NCBI RefSeq assembly: GCF_002897295.1
Contig: NZ_BEXF01000009.1
Span: 186,001-250,000 of the forward strand
DNA from: Brevibacillus reuszeri
GTDB taxonomy: Bacteria > Bacillota > Bacilli > Brevibacillales > Brevibacillaceae
Direction of reading: 5' to 3'
DNA: 64,000 nucleotides
Part shown: in pieces, positions 45,664 to 53,781 of the stretch
How the letters are laid out: each line of letters begins with the position of its first letter
Position numbering within the stretch: the first letter of the stretch is position 1
Made by a program: the position numbers and the translations under genes
Notes under the pieces: generated by a model
Seen by the model: only the letters and a program-made list of their open reading frames with translations
Told to the model about the DNA's origin: nothing
Database searches by the model: none

Positions 45664-45677
45664 TATTTGCATGGAAT
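45636..45677 (+). promoter_or_regulatory. Perfect 12-bp hairpin overlapping the leader peptide
   Basis: ATTCCATGCAAA (45636-45647) and TTTGCATGGAAT (45666-45677) with an 18-nt loop that contains the end of the leader ORF. Confidence 0.6.
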
Positions 45678-45744
45678 AACACCGTCACCAATCATGCTGG
45701 CTTTGCTACTTGAGATATTTCATTTATTCAAGGAGTGAGTCTAC

Positions 45745-46011
45745 ATGAGATATATCAACGCTAATGAAATTCTCCCAAAAGAGTTGGTTGAAAAATTGCA
45801 AGATTATGTACAAGGTGAATACATCTATATTCCCGCAATAAAAAATCAACATAAAAATTGGGGAGAACAATCCGGTTTTCGTAAAGAAATTGATAAGCGA
45901 AATAGCGAAATAATAAAAGGATATACTTCTGGTAATTCGATTCAAGAACTTGCAGAAACCTACCACCTCTCTGTTTATGCGATCAGAAAAATAATATATA
46001 AATATCGCTGA
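45745..46011 (+). CDS. CD3324-family (Mor-like) helix-turn-helix protein
   Basis: 88 residues. AAGGAG precedes the ATG. The N-terminal part (MRYINANEILPKELVEKLQDYVQGEYIYIP) is followed by a C-terminal HTH (SIQELAETYHLSVYAIRKIIYKY), the CD3324/Mor-activator-like pattern. Such small proteins are assumed to bind DNA; targets are unknown. It is preceded by attenuator copy B and a leader ORF, and followed by its own terminator (46055-46091), so it is separated from the L4 paralogue. Confidence 0.8.
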   Translation: MRYINANEILPKELVEKLQDYVQGEYIYIPAIKNQHKNWGEQSGFRKEIDKRNSEIIKGYTSGNSIQELAETYHLSVYAIRKIIYKYR

Positions 46012-46054
46012 AATGTGATCCTATTTTTGGACCAATTAAATACACTACGTTGTG

Positions 46055-46091
46055 AAGATGATCCCTGTACTTACATGGGATCATCTTTTTT
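46055..46091 (+). terminator. Terminator after the CD3324-like gene
   Basis: AAGATGATCCC (46055-46065) pairs with GGGATCATCTT (46077-46087), then T's. A perfect 11-bp stem. Confidence 0.9.
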
Positions 46092-46147
46092 AATGTCCCC
46101 TGATGTAGAAAGAAAAAGTGATATGAGTATTTGAATAAAGCTCAAAA

Positions 46148-46398
46148 CTACATTTAAAGGACTTATCTTAAAGGTTATACCAAACATTACAGAACCGTTT
46201 TGTATATAGTTTATGGGATTTCTATCTGATAGCTTTATAACTACAGGTTCTTCTAAAATGTAGCAGGTCAAACGGAGGTTAAAAATAATGGATGCTATTG
46301 TGAATATACAAAAAACGTTAATCAACAGATGTGGGTGCCAATATCGTGAAAGTTTAAGATCTGGAGGAAAGAATCATGTTGAATGTTACCATTTTTAA
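46148..46398 (+). promoter_or_regulatory. Structured leader with leader ORF overlapping the L4 paralogue start
   Basis: CTACATTT (46148-46155) can pair with AAATGTAG (46256-46263), enclosing AGAACC/GGTTCT (46191-46196 with 46246-46251). Straight after it, a 36-codon ORF (46288-46398, MDAIVNIQKTLIN...ECYHF) has a strong RBS (ACGGAGG) and overlaps the first 23 nt of the L4 gene in another frame. This arrangement would make L4 translation depend on ribosomes on the leader ORF. No clear housekeeping promoter was identified. Confidence 0.5.
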
Positions 46399-46999
46399 TA
46401 TGGAAGGTAGTCATGTTGGTGAAATGGAACTTGAAGAATCCATTTTCGGGATTATTCCCAATGAATCGGTAATGTATGATGCAGTTATAAATTATCTGGC
46501 AAATAATCGCAGTGGAACACAATCTGCATTAACACGTGGTGAAGTTAGAGGCGGCGGCAGAAAACCTTATAAGCAGAATAAAATTGATAAATCTAGAGCA
46601 GGTTCGATTCGCATGCCTCATTGGCGTGGCGGAGGAGTTGTGTTTGCTCCTAAACCTCGCGATTACAGCTACAAGCTCAACAAAAAGGTTAAGCAGCTCG
46701 CTATAAAATCTGCATTATCCAGCAAAGTACAGAACCAAGAATTCATTGTCGTCGACGAGATCAAGTTAGAAAATTACAGGACAAAGTCTATAGTAGCCAT
46801 GCTGAATGCTCTTGGAGCAGAGAAAAAGGTGCTAATTGTTACACCTATGATAAATAACTTTGTTTTTAAAAGCGCCAATAACATACCCGGTGTAGAAACC
46901 ACCGTAGCTGATTCACTTAATGTTTACAATGTTCTCAATTGTAATAAATTAATCATCACTAAACAAGCTGTCACCATGATTACGGAAATGTACTCGTAA
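46376..46999 (+). CDS. Ribosomal protein L4 paralogue with altered exit-tunnel loop
   Basis: 207 residues, full-length L4 (uL4). The family pattern is kept at the ends (FGIIPNESVMYDAV, WRGGGVVFAPKPRDYSYKLNKKVKQLAIKSAL, NIPGVE). The tunnel loop, normally KPWRQKGTGRAR, reads KPYKQNKIDKSR, so the Trp and the conserved Lys-Gly-Thr-Gly-Arg stretch known from macrolide-resistance mutations are replaced. It stands outside any ribosomal protein operon, next to DinB, with GGAGG 8 nt before ATG. It is therefore a duplicate, not the housekeeping rplD. It may replace L4 in ribosomes under antibiotic stress, or bind RNA as a regulator. Family identity is sure; role is inferred. Confidence 0.88.
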   Translation: MLNVTIFNMEGSHVGEMELEESIFGIIPNESVMYDAVINYLANNRSGTQSALTRGEVRGGGRKPYKQNKIDKSRAGSIRMPHWRGGGVVFAPKPRDYSYKLNKKVKQLAIKSALSSKVQNQEFIVVDEIKLENYRTKSIVAMLNALGAEKKVLIVTPMINNFVFKSANNIPGVETTVADSLNVYNVLNCNKLIITKQAVTMITEMYS

Positions 47000-47077
47000 C
47001 GAAAGACATCAAATGGTGTAACAAATCAGCTGTAGATAATCACATATCAGATTGACCATTCTGAGGAGGTATGAAGC

Positions 47078-47539
47078 ATGAGAACAGATTTTATTTTCGA
47101 TATTTTAAAGAGCCGCCACAATCAATTGATAGAGTTGGTTGCCCAATGCCCGGAGGACAAGCGTAATCTTGTGCCGGAAGGCTTCAAGAACAGCATACAT
47201 TGGCATATAGGTCATGTGCTTGCTGTGACAGAGTTTCATGTATTCGACCTTTCGGAATTCTCACTGAATAAGCGGCTTCCCGCAAGCTACCAGTACTTTT
47301 TTGCCTATGGAACCAAGCCCTCAGATTGGCATGGCGAATCGCCTGCATGGGATGTACTAATTGACCAATTGAGGAAGCAGCCGGACGAGATCCGGGAATT
47401 GCTGGAGGGTAAGCTGGACGTACCTGTAAAAGAAAACTTTTTGAAGGCCGAGACGTATAGCGAGCTAATTGTCTCCACTGTATTGCATGCGACCGATCAT
47501 ATCGGCTTTGTCTCTGCCATGCTGAAGGCATTAAAATAA
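47078..47539 (+). CDS. DinB-like superfamily protein
   Basis: 153 residues, four-helix-bundle DinB/YfiT-like family. Putative metal ligands: His in SIHWHIGHVLAV and the C-terminal HATDHIGF. AGGAGG precedes the ATG. Members include thiol-dependent transferases such as bacillithiol S-transferases, but many are uncharacterised. It is followed by its own terminator (47561-47595). Confidence 0.85.
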   Translation: MRTDFIFDILKSRHNQLIELVAQCPEDKRNLVPEGFKNSIHWHIGHVLAVTEFHVFDLSEFSLNKRLPASYQYFFAYGTKPSDWHGESPAWDVLIDQLRKQPDEIRELLEGKLDVPVKENFLKAETYSELIVSTVLHATDHIGFVSAMLKALK

Positions 47540-47560
47540 TCTTCAAATTCTGATCCATGA

Positions 47561-47595
47561 CAGCAGTTCAAAGGGTACTTTGGACTGCTGTTTTT
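47561..47595 (+). terminator. Terminator of the DinB-like gene
   Basis: CAGCAGTTCAAAG (47561-47573) pairs with CTTTGGACTGCTG (47578-47590) with one mismatch, then T's. Confidence 0.85.
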
Positions 47596-47639
47596 GATCA
47601 TCCGTGGCAGAATCTATATGGTTTTACGGGAGGATATAC

Positions 47640-49409
47640 ATGAAAAAAAAGACAAAACCAACGAGAAATCAATGGCGGTTCACAATACGTAATAAATTAC
47701 TGGTCATCTCGCTCGCAATCCTGATCATTCCAGCATTGCTGGTAGGAGTTATGAGTATCTGGGTTTCAGCCCGTGAAAGCGACCTGCAGACACAGACCAA
47801 TCTTAGAAACACGGTTCATATGGCTGCGGAGCTGATCGTTTCATTAGAGGATGCTGTCAAGATAGGCTCATTACGCAAGGAAGAGGCACAGGAGAAGATG
47901 AAGCAGCTGCTTCTCGGGCCAAAGCAGGCGGATGGTACACGGACAATCAATACAAATATAGATATTGGCGAGCACGGGTATTTCTTTGTTCTAAACGACC
48001 AGGGTGATCTGGTTGCCCACCCGACACAGGAGGGAGAGAAATTTTGGGACATGCAGACAAGTGACGGCTTTTATCATATCCGGGATATGCTTCAGAAGGG
48101 TCAGCAGCCAGGAGGTGGAGTTACCGTATATAGGTGGCCGCTGCCAGACTCGAAAGCTGATGCTATGAAAATTGCCTATTCTCTAAGGGACCCAAACTGG
48201 GGATGGACGATTGTAGCTGGCTCTTATATCAAGGATTATAACGCGGGGCAGCAACGTATTGTGCAAGGCACAGTCTATACGCTACTGAGCTGTATTGCAG
48301 TCGGAGGGATTATCGTTATCCTTCTCGCGACGCGTCTTACCAAGCCGCTAGTCCAGTTGACGCAGCTGGCCAAACAGGTCGCTGGTGGCGACTTGTCACA
48401 AAGAGCGATTGCCATACATAGCCGGGATGAAATTGGCGACCTCTCCGCCTCCTTCCAGACCATGCACAGCCGATTAAGAGAGCTGACGCAAGGGCTACTG
48501 TCCCATGCTGCTGCCCTGTCATCGTCCTCCCGCGACTTGTCTGTCACCTTCGGGGTGACGACAGCAGCCACAGACCAAATTTCCGTATCTGCACAAGAAG
48601 TGGCCATGAGCAATGAAACGCAAAAAAGAAGCCTGCAGGAGAGCACCTATGCCATGGAGGAGCTGTCGGCCAGCGCACAGCGCATCGCATCCACCTCATC
48701 GACAGCCTTTGAGGCTTCACAGGCTACCTTAAGCCATGCTGAACATGGAAACGAGCTGATTAGACAGTCAGCGGAGCAAATGCTTGCCGTATCCACAATG
48801 GTGGGCGACCTCTCACTGATCGTTAATCAGCTAAACAAACGGTCGCATCAGATTGGAGAGATCATTAATGCGATGACGACCATTTCGTCGCAAACAAATC
48901 TGCTGGCGCTGAATGCAGCGATCGAGGCTGCACGGGCGGGTGAGGAGGGCAAAGGATTTGCAGTTGTTGCGGATGAGATCAGAAAGCTGGCGGAGCGCTC
49001 CAGGATATCCGCGATGGAGGTCACTGAGCTGATTCAGGCTATTCTCGCCGATATTAATAAAGCCGCCACTGCTATGGATCAAGGGGAGCAGGAGGTGCAG
49101 ACTGGCGTTGATTCCATCCGGGACTCGGGGGAAGCGTTCCAAAGAATTCTGGTCGCAACACGTAGCGCCGTGTATCACGTACAGGAGACATCAGCTGCAG
49201 CTGAACAAATATCCGCAAGCTCCCAGGAGTTCCATGCTTCCCTGCTGGAGATCGATCACATGGCGGTTCGGTCCAACGATCTGGCACAGACGATTTCCAC
49301 CAACACTGCTGGACAGCTTTCAGCCATGGAAGAAATCTCTGCATCAGCGGATTTGATGAGTCGGATATCAGAAGAACTGCTTCAGCTCGTGAAGCAGTTC
49401 AAACTATAA
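47640..49409 (+). CDS. Methyl-accepting chemotaxis protein with single Cache domain
   Basis: About 589 residues from ATG 47640 (GGGAGG 7 nt upstream). TM1 lies at about 17-40, then a sCache_2-like sensor region ([19 protein letters not shown]), TM2 at about 205-225, HAMP and the signalling domain with [19 protein letters not shown]. sCache_2 sensors typically bind small organic acids. It differs from the receptor at the left end in both sensor and signalling detail. Confidence 0.94.
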   Translation: MKKKTKPTRNQWRFTIRNKLLVISLAILIIPALLVGVMSIWVSARESDLQTQTNLRNTVHMAAELIVSLEDAVKIGSLRKEEAQEKMKQLLLGPKQADGTRTINTNIDIGEHGYFFVLNDQGDLVAHPTQEGEKFWDMQTSDGFYHIRDMLQKGQQPGGGVTVYRWPLPDSKADAMKIAYSLRDPNWGWTIVAGSYIKDYNAGQQRIVQGTVYTLLSCIAVGGIIVILLATRLTKPLVQLTQLAKQVAGGDLSQRAIAIHSRDEIGDLSASFQTMHSRLRELTQGLLSHAAALSSSSRDLSVTFGVTTAATDQISVSAQEVAMSNETQKRSLQESTYAMEELSASAQRIASTSSTAFEASQATLSHAEHGNELIRQSAEQMLAVSTMVGDLSLIVNQLNKRSHQIGEIINAMTTISSQTNLLALNAAIEAARAGEEGKGFAVVADEIRKLAERSRISAMEVTELIQAILADINKAATAMDQGEQEVQTGVDSIRDSGEAFQRILVATRSAVYHVQETSAAAEQISASSQEFHASLLEIDHMAVRSNDLAQTISTNTAGQLSAMEEISASADLMSRISEELLQLVKQFKL

Positions 49410-49787
49410 GCCCGGCAACTGGGAGAAAATCAAACCCTATATGCTTATGCGATGTTGTAGGGTTCCTTTGAAACGGGGATAGCTACTATGGTTTTAGATC
49501 ATGCATGAATGAGTCAGCTTGTGGAGAATTACGCAGATATCTATAGTCAGTGAGTATTGAAAAAGTCATATGATTCTTTCGTGATTATGATCGAACTGCG
49601 TAAAGTGCACCCATAGCAACTAATCTCTCTTGATGGAGAGAACGGCTTTTTGGATAGGGAGAGAATTCATGCACCTCTATTTCTGACGTGGACATGTAAT
49701 CTCTGAAAATTTGCCCCCTTGAATTAGAAGGACAAATCTGATAGATTTAGTGTTAATTAAATATCTTCTTACTTCAAACCATTTGAA
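49410..49787. other. Intergenic region, no gene seen
   Basis: About 380 nt between the receptor gene and the lysine riboswitch. No gene, repeat or clear terminator was recognised; the riboswitch promoter should lie at its right end but is not clear-cut. Confidence 0.5.
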
Positions 49788-49965
49788 GTGAGGATAGAGG
49801 CGCAAAGACCATTAGTACACAGTTGGAGGATAATGAGGTCCTGAGATGATTGTGGAAAGGGGGATTTGCCGAAGCCTATAAGATTCTCATTTGTCTTAGG
49901 GCTGGTTCTGCTATTGAATAAATACAGAACTGTCATATAGGGAACTATATGGAGGGCTATCTCAC
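49788..49965 (+). promoter_or_regulatory. Lysine riboswitch (L box)
   Basis: Strong match to the lysine-responsive L-box: P1 GTGAGGATAG (49788-49797) pairs with CTATCTCAC (49957-49965). Conserved core pieces are AGAGGCGCAAAGACC, AGTA, GAAAGGGGGATTTGCCGAAGC, GGCTGGTTCTGC, ATTGAATAAAT, ACTGTCA and GGAGGGCTATCTC. When lysine is bound, the downstream terminator should form. It controls dapA. Confidence 0.93.
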
Positions 49966-49997
49966 GCACGGGAACTTGATTTGTTTATGTTTCTATT

Positions 49998-50027
49998 GCA
50001 GCAGCGAGCCTTCGTTGCTGCTTTTTT
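49998..50027 (+). terminator. Riboswitch-controlled terminator
   Basis: GCAGCAGCGA (49998-50007) pairs with TCGTTGCTGC (50012-50021), followed by six T's. It is the expression platform of the lysine riboswitch. Confidence 0.9.
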
Positions 50028-50078
50028 GCGTTGATTCTGCCTCTGATTTATAGAAAATAATAGTTAGGGTGAGGAAAA

Positions 50079-50951
50079 ATGTATTTTGGCCAAGTTTTAA
50101 CCGCTATGGTTACACCGTTTGATCAAAATGGTGATGTTGATTTTAACGCGACGAGAACGTTAGTAAATTATTTAATTGAAAATGGCACAGATGGATTGGT
50201 AGTCGCAGGAACAACAGGTGAATCCCCTACCTTATCAAATGAGGAAAAGGTAGAGTTATTTAAATTTGTAGTAGACGTAGTAGGCGGTAGAATACCTGTT
50301 ATAGCAGGAACTGGTTCGAATAATACCAGGGCATCCATCAGTTTAACCAAACAGGCTGAAGCAGCTGGTGTTGATGGAATTATGCTTGTGGCTCCATACT
50401 ACAACAAGCCATCCCAAGAAGGTATGTATCAGCACTTTAAAGCCATTGCTGAATCAACATCACTACCAGTTATGCTTTATAATATTCCTGGGCGCAGCGT
50501 AGTAAATATGTCCGTTGAGACAATTGTTCGCCTATCCCAGATTCCAAATATTGTAGCGATAAAAGAAGCAAACGGCAATTTAGATGCTATGGCAGATGTG
50601 ATCAGCCAAACACCAAATGATTTCACTTTATATAGCGGTGATGACGGTTTAACATTGCCTGTCTTAGGCATTGGCGGTGCAGGAATTGTTTCCGTCGCCT
50701 CCCATATCATTGGAAATGAGATGCAGGAAATGATCAACCTCTTTAAAAACGGAAATATCGAAGCAGCAGCTGCAGCCCATCGCAAACTGCTTCCGATTAT
50801 GAATGCACTATTTGCTGCCCCAAGCCCATCACCGGTGAAAGCAGCGCTAAATCTGAAAGGAATCAACGTCGGCGGCGTCCGCCTTCCAATGGTTCCACTA
50901 ACCGCTGAAGAAACAAACACATTACAAAGCGTCCTGCAGCAGCTCGTATAA
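50079..50951 (+). CDS. dapA: 4-Hydroxy-tetrahydrodipicolinate synthase
   Basis: 290 residues, the aldolase that condenses pyruvate with aspartate semialdehyde in lysine/diaminopimelate synthesis. Key residues: GTTGESPTLS, the active-site Tyr in LYNIPGR and the Schiff-base Lys in VAIKEANG. It stands alone behind a lysine riboswitch rather than in a dap operon, so it is probably an additional or dedicated copy. Confidence 0.95.
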   Translation: MYFGQVLTAMVTPFDQNGDVDFNATRTLVNYLIENGTDGLVVAGTTGESPTLSNEEKVELFKFVVDVVGGRIPVIAGTGSNNTRASISLTKQAEAAGVDGIMLVAPYYNKPSQEGMYQHFKAIAESTSLPVMLYNIPGRSVVNMSVETIVRLSQIPNIVAIKEANGNLDAMADVISQTPNDFTLYSGDDGLTLPVLGIGGAGIVSVASHIIGNEMQEMINLFKNGNIEAAAAAHRKLLPIMNALFAAPSPSPVKAALNLKGINVGGVRLPMVPLTAEETNTLQSVLQQLV

Positions 50952-51334
50952 TTCACAAAGGGAGCTCCTCTCAAGCAATGCCATTTACGGTTATTCATTT
51001 CGTTCGTAGAGCAGCCTATCGAACATTTACACCCCAAAACGGGGGAGGAGATAGACCGCATACGAAAATTTTACGCATAACTCTAATTCAGTGAATAAGG
51101 AGCTTTCCATCATCATTGTTATCGCGTCCAGCCTGGCCAGTTACAATACTAAGAAAGCCCTAATTAATCAGCCCGATAATGTTTATTATCGGGTTTTTGA
51201 CATTCCTACTAATTTGGCAAACGCATAACGAACGGCAACCAAACTACGATAATGCAGCTCGAGTCGTGAAGCGGATCGAACCTTTTATAGATTTCTGCAA
51301 GGAAAAAGGTCGGAATCAACACCGCTATAAATGA
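50952..51334. other. Intergenic region with a terminator-like hairpin
   Basis: CCCGATAAT (51172-51180) and ATTATCGGG (51185-51193) with T-run form a good terminator about 220 nt after dapA. The remainder shows no intact gene. Confidence 0.6.
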
Positions 51335-51580
51335 ACTGAAACGGTTAATTCGCTAGGCAAGCGCGTTTCTGTTCGGGAATTTCCAAAATCCATCTGCAAT
51401 TTTTTCGAATTGAAGAAAGAAGCGCCTTACGCCTACAAAGATATTACACCGGTTATTAAGTCGAATGTGGATCATTGCATGGCTACGATTGTGGCCGAAG
51501 TGGCGCCGGTTGCAACCGTGAAGGGGTTAGTAGCACATTGGTGTGATACGTGGTGCACATACCATAATACGAAGCAGTAA
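51335..51580 (+). pseudogene. RtcB-like RNA ligase, C-terminal remnant
   Basis: An open frame after a stop at 51332 encodes FELKKEAPYAYKDITPVI...PVATVKG, close to the C-terminal EAP-AYKDI...V-VKG pattern of RtcB RNA ligases. The N-terminal three quarters, with its metal-binding His/Cys residues, is missing. No start or RBS is seen. It is a decayed gene. Confidence 0.55.
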
Positions 51581-51739
51581 CCCTAATTACTAATAACGAA
51601 TAAAGTTCCTTTATCGATCCATCGAATCAACAAATACAGGTATTTTTTTGGAATACAAACTATTCTGGTGGGCAAAATATTCCATGGGACTGTCGCTTGA
51701 AGGGTAGCTTCCCAATCACAAAACACGGGAGTGAGTAGC

Positions 51740-52018
51740 ATGGCTGAAAACACCGAGCGTAATCAGAACGATGCTGATGACCTTAGCACTACCAATACGG
51801 TCGGCAGAGACACAGGTGAAACTGTAGGAACCATTGGCGGTACTGCTGTAGGAGCTGCGTTGGGTTCTGTTTTTGGACCAATTGGCACCATTGCAGGTGC
51901 CGTTGCAGGTGGTGCATTGGGTAACAAGATGGGTGAGGGTGCAGGGAGTGGCAACAACGATACCAAAAACTTGAGGGATACTGATGGTAACGACGCTGCC
52001 ACGAATCGAACAGAATAA
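51740..52018 (+). CDS. Glycine-zipper protein
   Basis: 92 residues from ATG 51740 (GGGAG 8 nt upstream). A polar, Asn/Asp/Thr-rich start and end flank a Gly/Ala-rich centre (GTIGGTAVGAALGSVFGPIGTI) typical of glycine-zipper helices. Such Bacillales proteins are often membrane- or spore-associated; function is unknown. A terminator follows (52054-52080). Confidence 0.7.
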   Translation: MAENTERNQNDADDLSTTNTVGRDTGETVGTIGGTAVGAALGSVFGPIGTIAGAVAGGALGNKMGEGAGSGNNDTKNLRDTDGNDAATNRTE

Positions 52019-52053
52019 GTAGAGCAATACAATCTATTAGTGATGAATAGTGG

Positions 52054-52080
52054 GGTGCAGGGGAGAACCTGCACCTCTTT
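52054..52080 (+). terminator. Terminator of the glycine-zipper gene
   Basis: GGTGCAGG (52054-52061) pairs with CCTGCACC (52068-52075), then T-rich. Confidence 0.75.
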
Positions 52081-52257
52081 AACTTGTGAAGGAAGAAACT
52101 TCATTGAGGAACAGTGTTAAGTTCCTTATTCCATTCGTTCGAGAAGTATATCAAATTTAAAATGTTCAGAAAAATATCTTTCATATAATTTTTTTCGGCG
52201 AAAAATTTCTGTCGCAATATGAGCGTCTAAATTGCTGATTTTACGTGCAAACAACGA

Positions 52258-52273
52258 TGGCATAATTGTTGCA
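52258..52273 (+). promoter_or_regulatory. Sigma-54 (-24/-12) promoter of the M20-NCS1 unit
   Basis: TGGCATAATTGTTGCA has GG (52259-52260) and GC (52271-52272) 10 nt apart. A TTTTTTTCGGCGAAAAA dyad lies about 65 nt upstream (around 52190) and resembles the sites near 27260 and 33110. No sigma-54 activator gene is adjacent. Confidence 0.85.
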
Positions 52274-52314
52274 AATCTTTTCTTGCAAGTTCGAAATAAA
52301 GGAGGAAAACAACA

Positions 52315-52428
52315 GTGACAGTTGATTTGCCTGAAGAGGTGGCAGGGCTATTCGCCTTCCTTGCGTGCGATGAGTCGGCTTATATCACAGGACAGCTGAT
52401 TCCGATTGATGGTGGCGAACTGGCTTAA
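52315..52428 (+). pseudogene. SDR remnant: start signals joined to a C-terminal tail
   Basis: A 37-residue frame from GTG 52315 with a perfect RBS (AAAGGAGG, 8 nt spacing) ends in the SDR C-terminal signature DESAYITGQLIPIDGGELA. The catalytic core is missing, so an internal in-frame deletion has removed most of a dehydrogenase while leaving promoter, start and end. It may still be translated and couple to the next gene. Confidence 0.75.
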
Positions 52429-52450
52429 TTTGAAAAAGGGAGGAATCAAT

Positions 52451-53773
52451 ATGGCGGCAAAAGATTGGAAAGAAATCGTACAGGAATGGGTCGAGCGCAA
52501 TGAGCAGCATATCGTCGAGCTGTTGCAAGAACTGGTCCGCTTCAAAAGTGTGAATCCGAATTTTTTGGAACGACCTGAAGCGAGTGAAAGTGACAAACTA
52601 CAGGAGTTCCTGAAGGATTACTTGCTTTCGATGGGGCTTACTGTAGATAAGTGGGATGTATATGAGGGACAACCCAACGTAGTGGCGTCCATAAAAGGAA
52701 AATCTCGAGACAATACGCTTATCCTGAATGGCCATGTCGATGTCGTCCCAGAAGGGGACATAAGCCGCTGGAGTGTCGATCCCTGGAAGGCTGAGATTCA
52801 TGGAGGCAGGTTGTATGGTAGAGGCTCCATGGACATGAAGGCGGGTGTGGTGAGCAATATCATGGTGGCCAAGTTTCTCGCGGATTTGGGCGTGGAATTG
52901 AATTCTGATCTGGATCTTCATATCGTCATTGATGAAGAGAACGGCGGAGCTGGCACTCGCGCTGTGCTGGACCGCGGGTATCGCGGTGCCGGTGTAATCG
53001 TCACGGAACCGACCGACGGCACCATCAATCCGGTAGAAGGCGGGCTTCATTGGGCGCGGGTTTCGGTAAAAGGAGTCGCTGCACACTCGGCTTGGCGCTA
53101 TCGTCACATTTATCCTGGTTATGAGCGGACCGGTGTGAATGCGATTGAGAAGGCAATGAAAATCATTCAGGCAACCTCGGAGCTGGAACGAGACTGGGGT
53201 TTGAATCGACGTCACCCGCTGTTGCCTCCAGGGGCAAACGCGATCAATGCGGGCGTCATGCTGGCTGGAGCGGGTGTCAAAAACGGAATTCCCGAAACGA
53301 TAACGAATCCAGCGATTATTCCGGATTATTGCGTCATTGAGTACGACATCAAGTATTTACCGACGGAGAACTCGGAAGCCATCAAGCGAGAATTTGAAGC
53401 TGCCGTTAGTGCAGCGGCCATTACCGACAGCTGGTTGCGCGAAAATCCGCCTTTAGTGGAATGGGGGCTACGAGGTGTCGACTTCCCACCAGTCAATACG
53501 CCATTGGATCATGATATTGTCAAAATCATTGCCGACGGTCAAGCAGGATTTGGGATCTCACCAGTGTATCAAGGATTTGTAGCCGTGTGCGATGTGGCCT
53601 GGTATGCAGGTCGCAACATTCCGGGCGTGATTTACGGACCGGTCGGTGCACAACCGCACGGGCCAGATGAGTACGTGGAGCTGGACTCGCTGTTTGAGGT
53701 GACCAAGGTGCTGATTTTGTCAGCATTGAAATGGTATGGAATCTTAGGCGATGACGAAAAAGAAAAGGAGTGA
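52451..53773 (+). CDS. M20-family deacylase (YlmB/ArgE-like)
   Basis: About 440 residues from ATG 52451 (GGGAGG upstream). Zinc ligands and catalytic residues appear as GHVDVVPEG, GRGSMDMKAG, DEENGGAG, TEPTDG and QPHGPDEYV. It resembles YlmB/ArgE-type deacylases; YlmB deformylates a thiamine pyrimidine derivative. Its coupled downstream partner is an NCS1 permease, so a nucleobase-, pyrimidine- or amide-like substrate is likely. Confidence 0.85.
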   Translation: MAAKDWKEIVQEWVERNEQHIVELLQELVRFKSVNPNFLERPEASESDKLQEFLKDYLLSMGLTVDKWDVYEGQPNVVASIKGKSRDNTLILNGHVDVVPEGDISRWSVDPWKAEIHGGRLYGRGSMDMKAGVVSNIMVAKFLADLGVELNSDLDLHIVIDEENGGAGTRAVLDRGYRGAGVIVTEPTDGTINPVEGGLHWARVSVKGVAAHSAWRYRHIYPGYERTGVNAIEKAMKIIQATSELERDWGLNRRHPLLPPGANAINAGVMLAGAGVKNGIPETITNPAIIPDYCVIEYDIKYLPTENSEAIKREFEAAVSAAAITDSWLRENPPLVEWGLRGVDFPPVNTPLDHDIVKIIADGQAGFGISPVYQGFVAVCDVAWYAGRNIPGVIYGPVGAQPHGPDEYVELDSLFEVTKVLILSALKWYGILGDDEKEKE

Positions 53774-53781
53774 TAAAGCGC

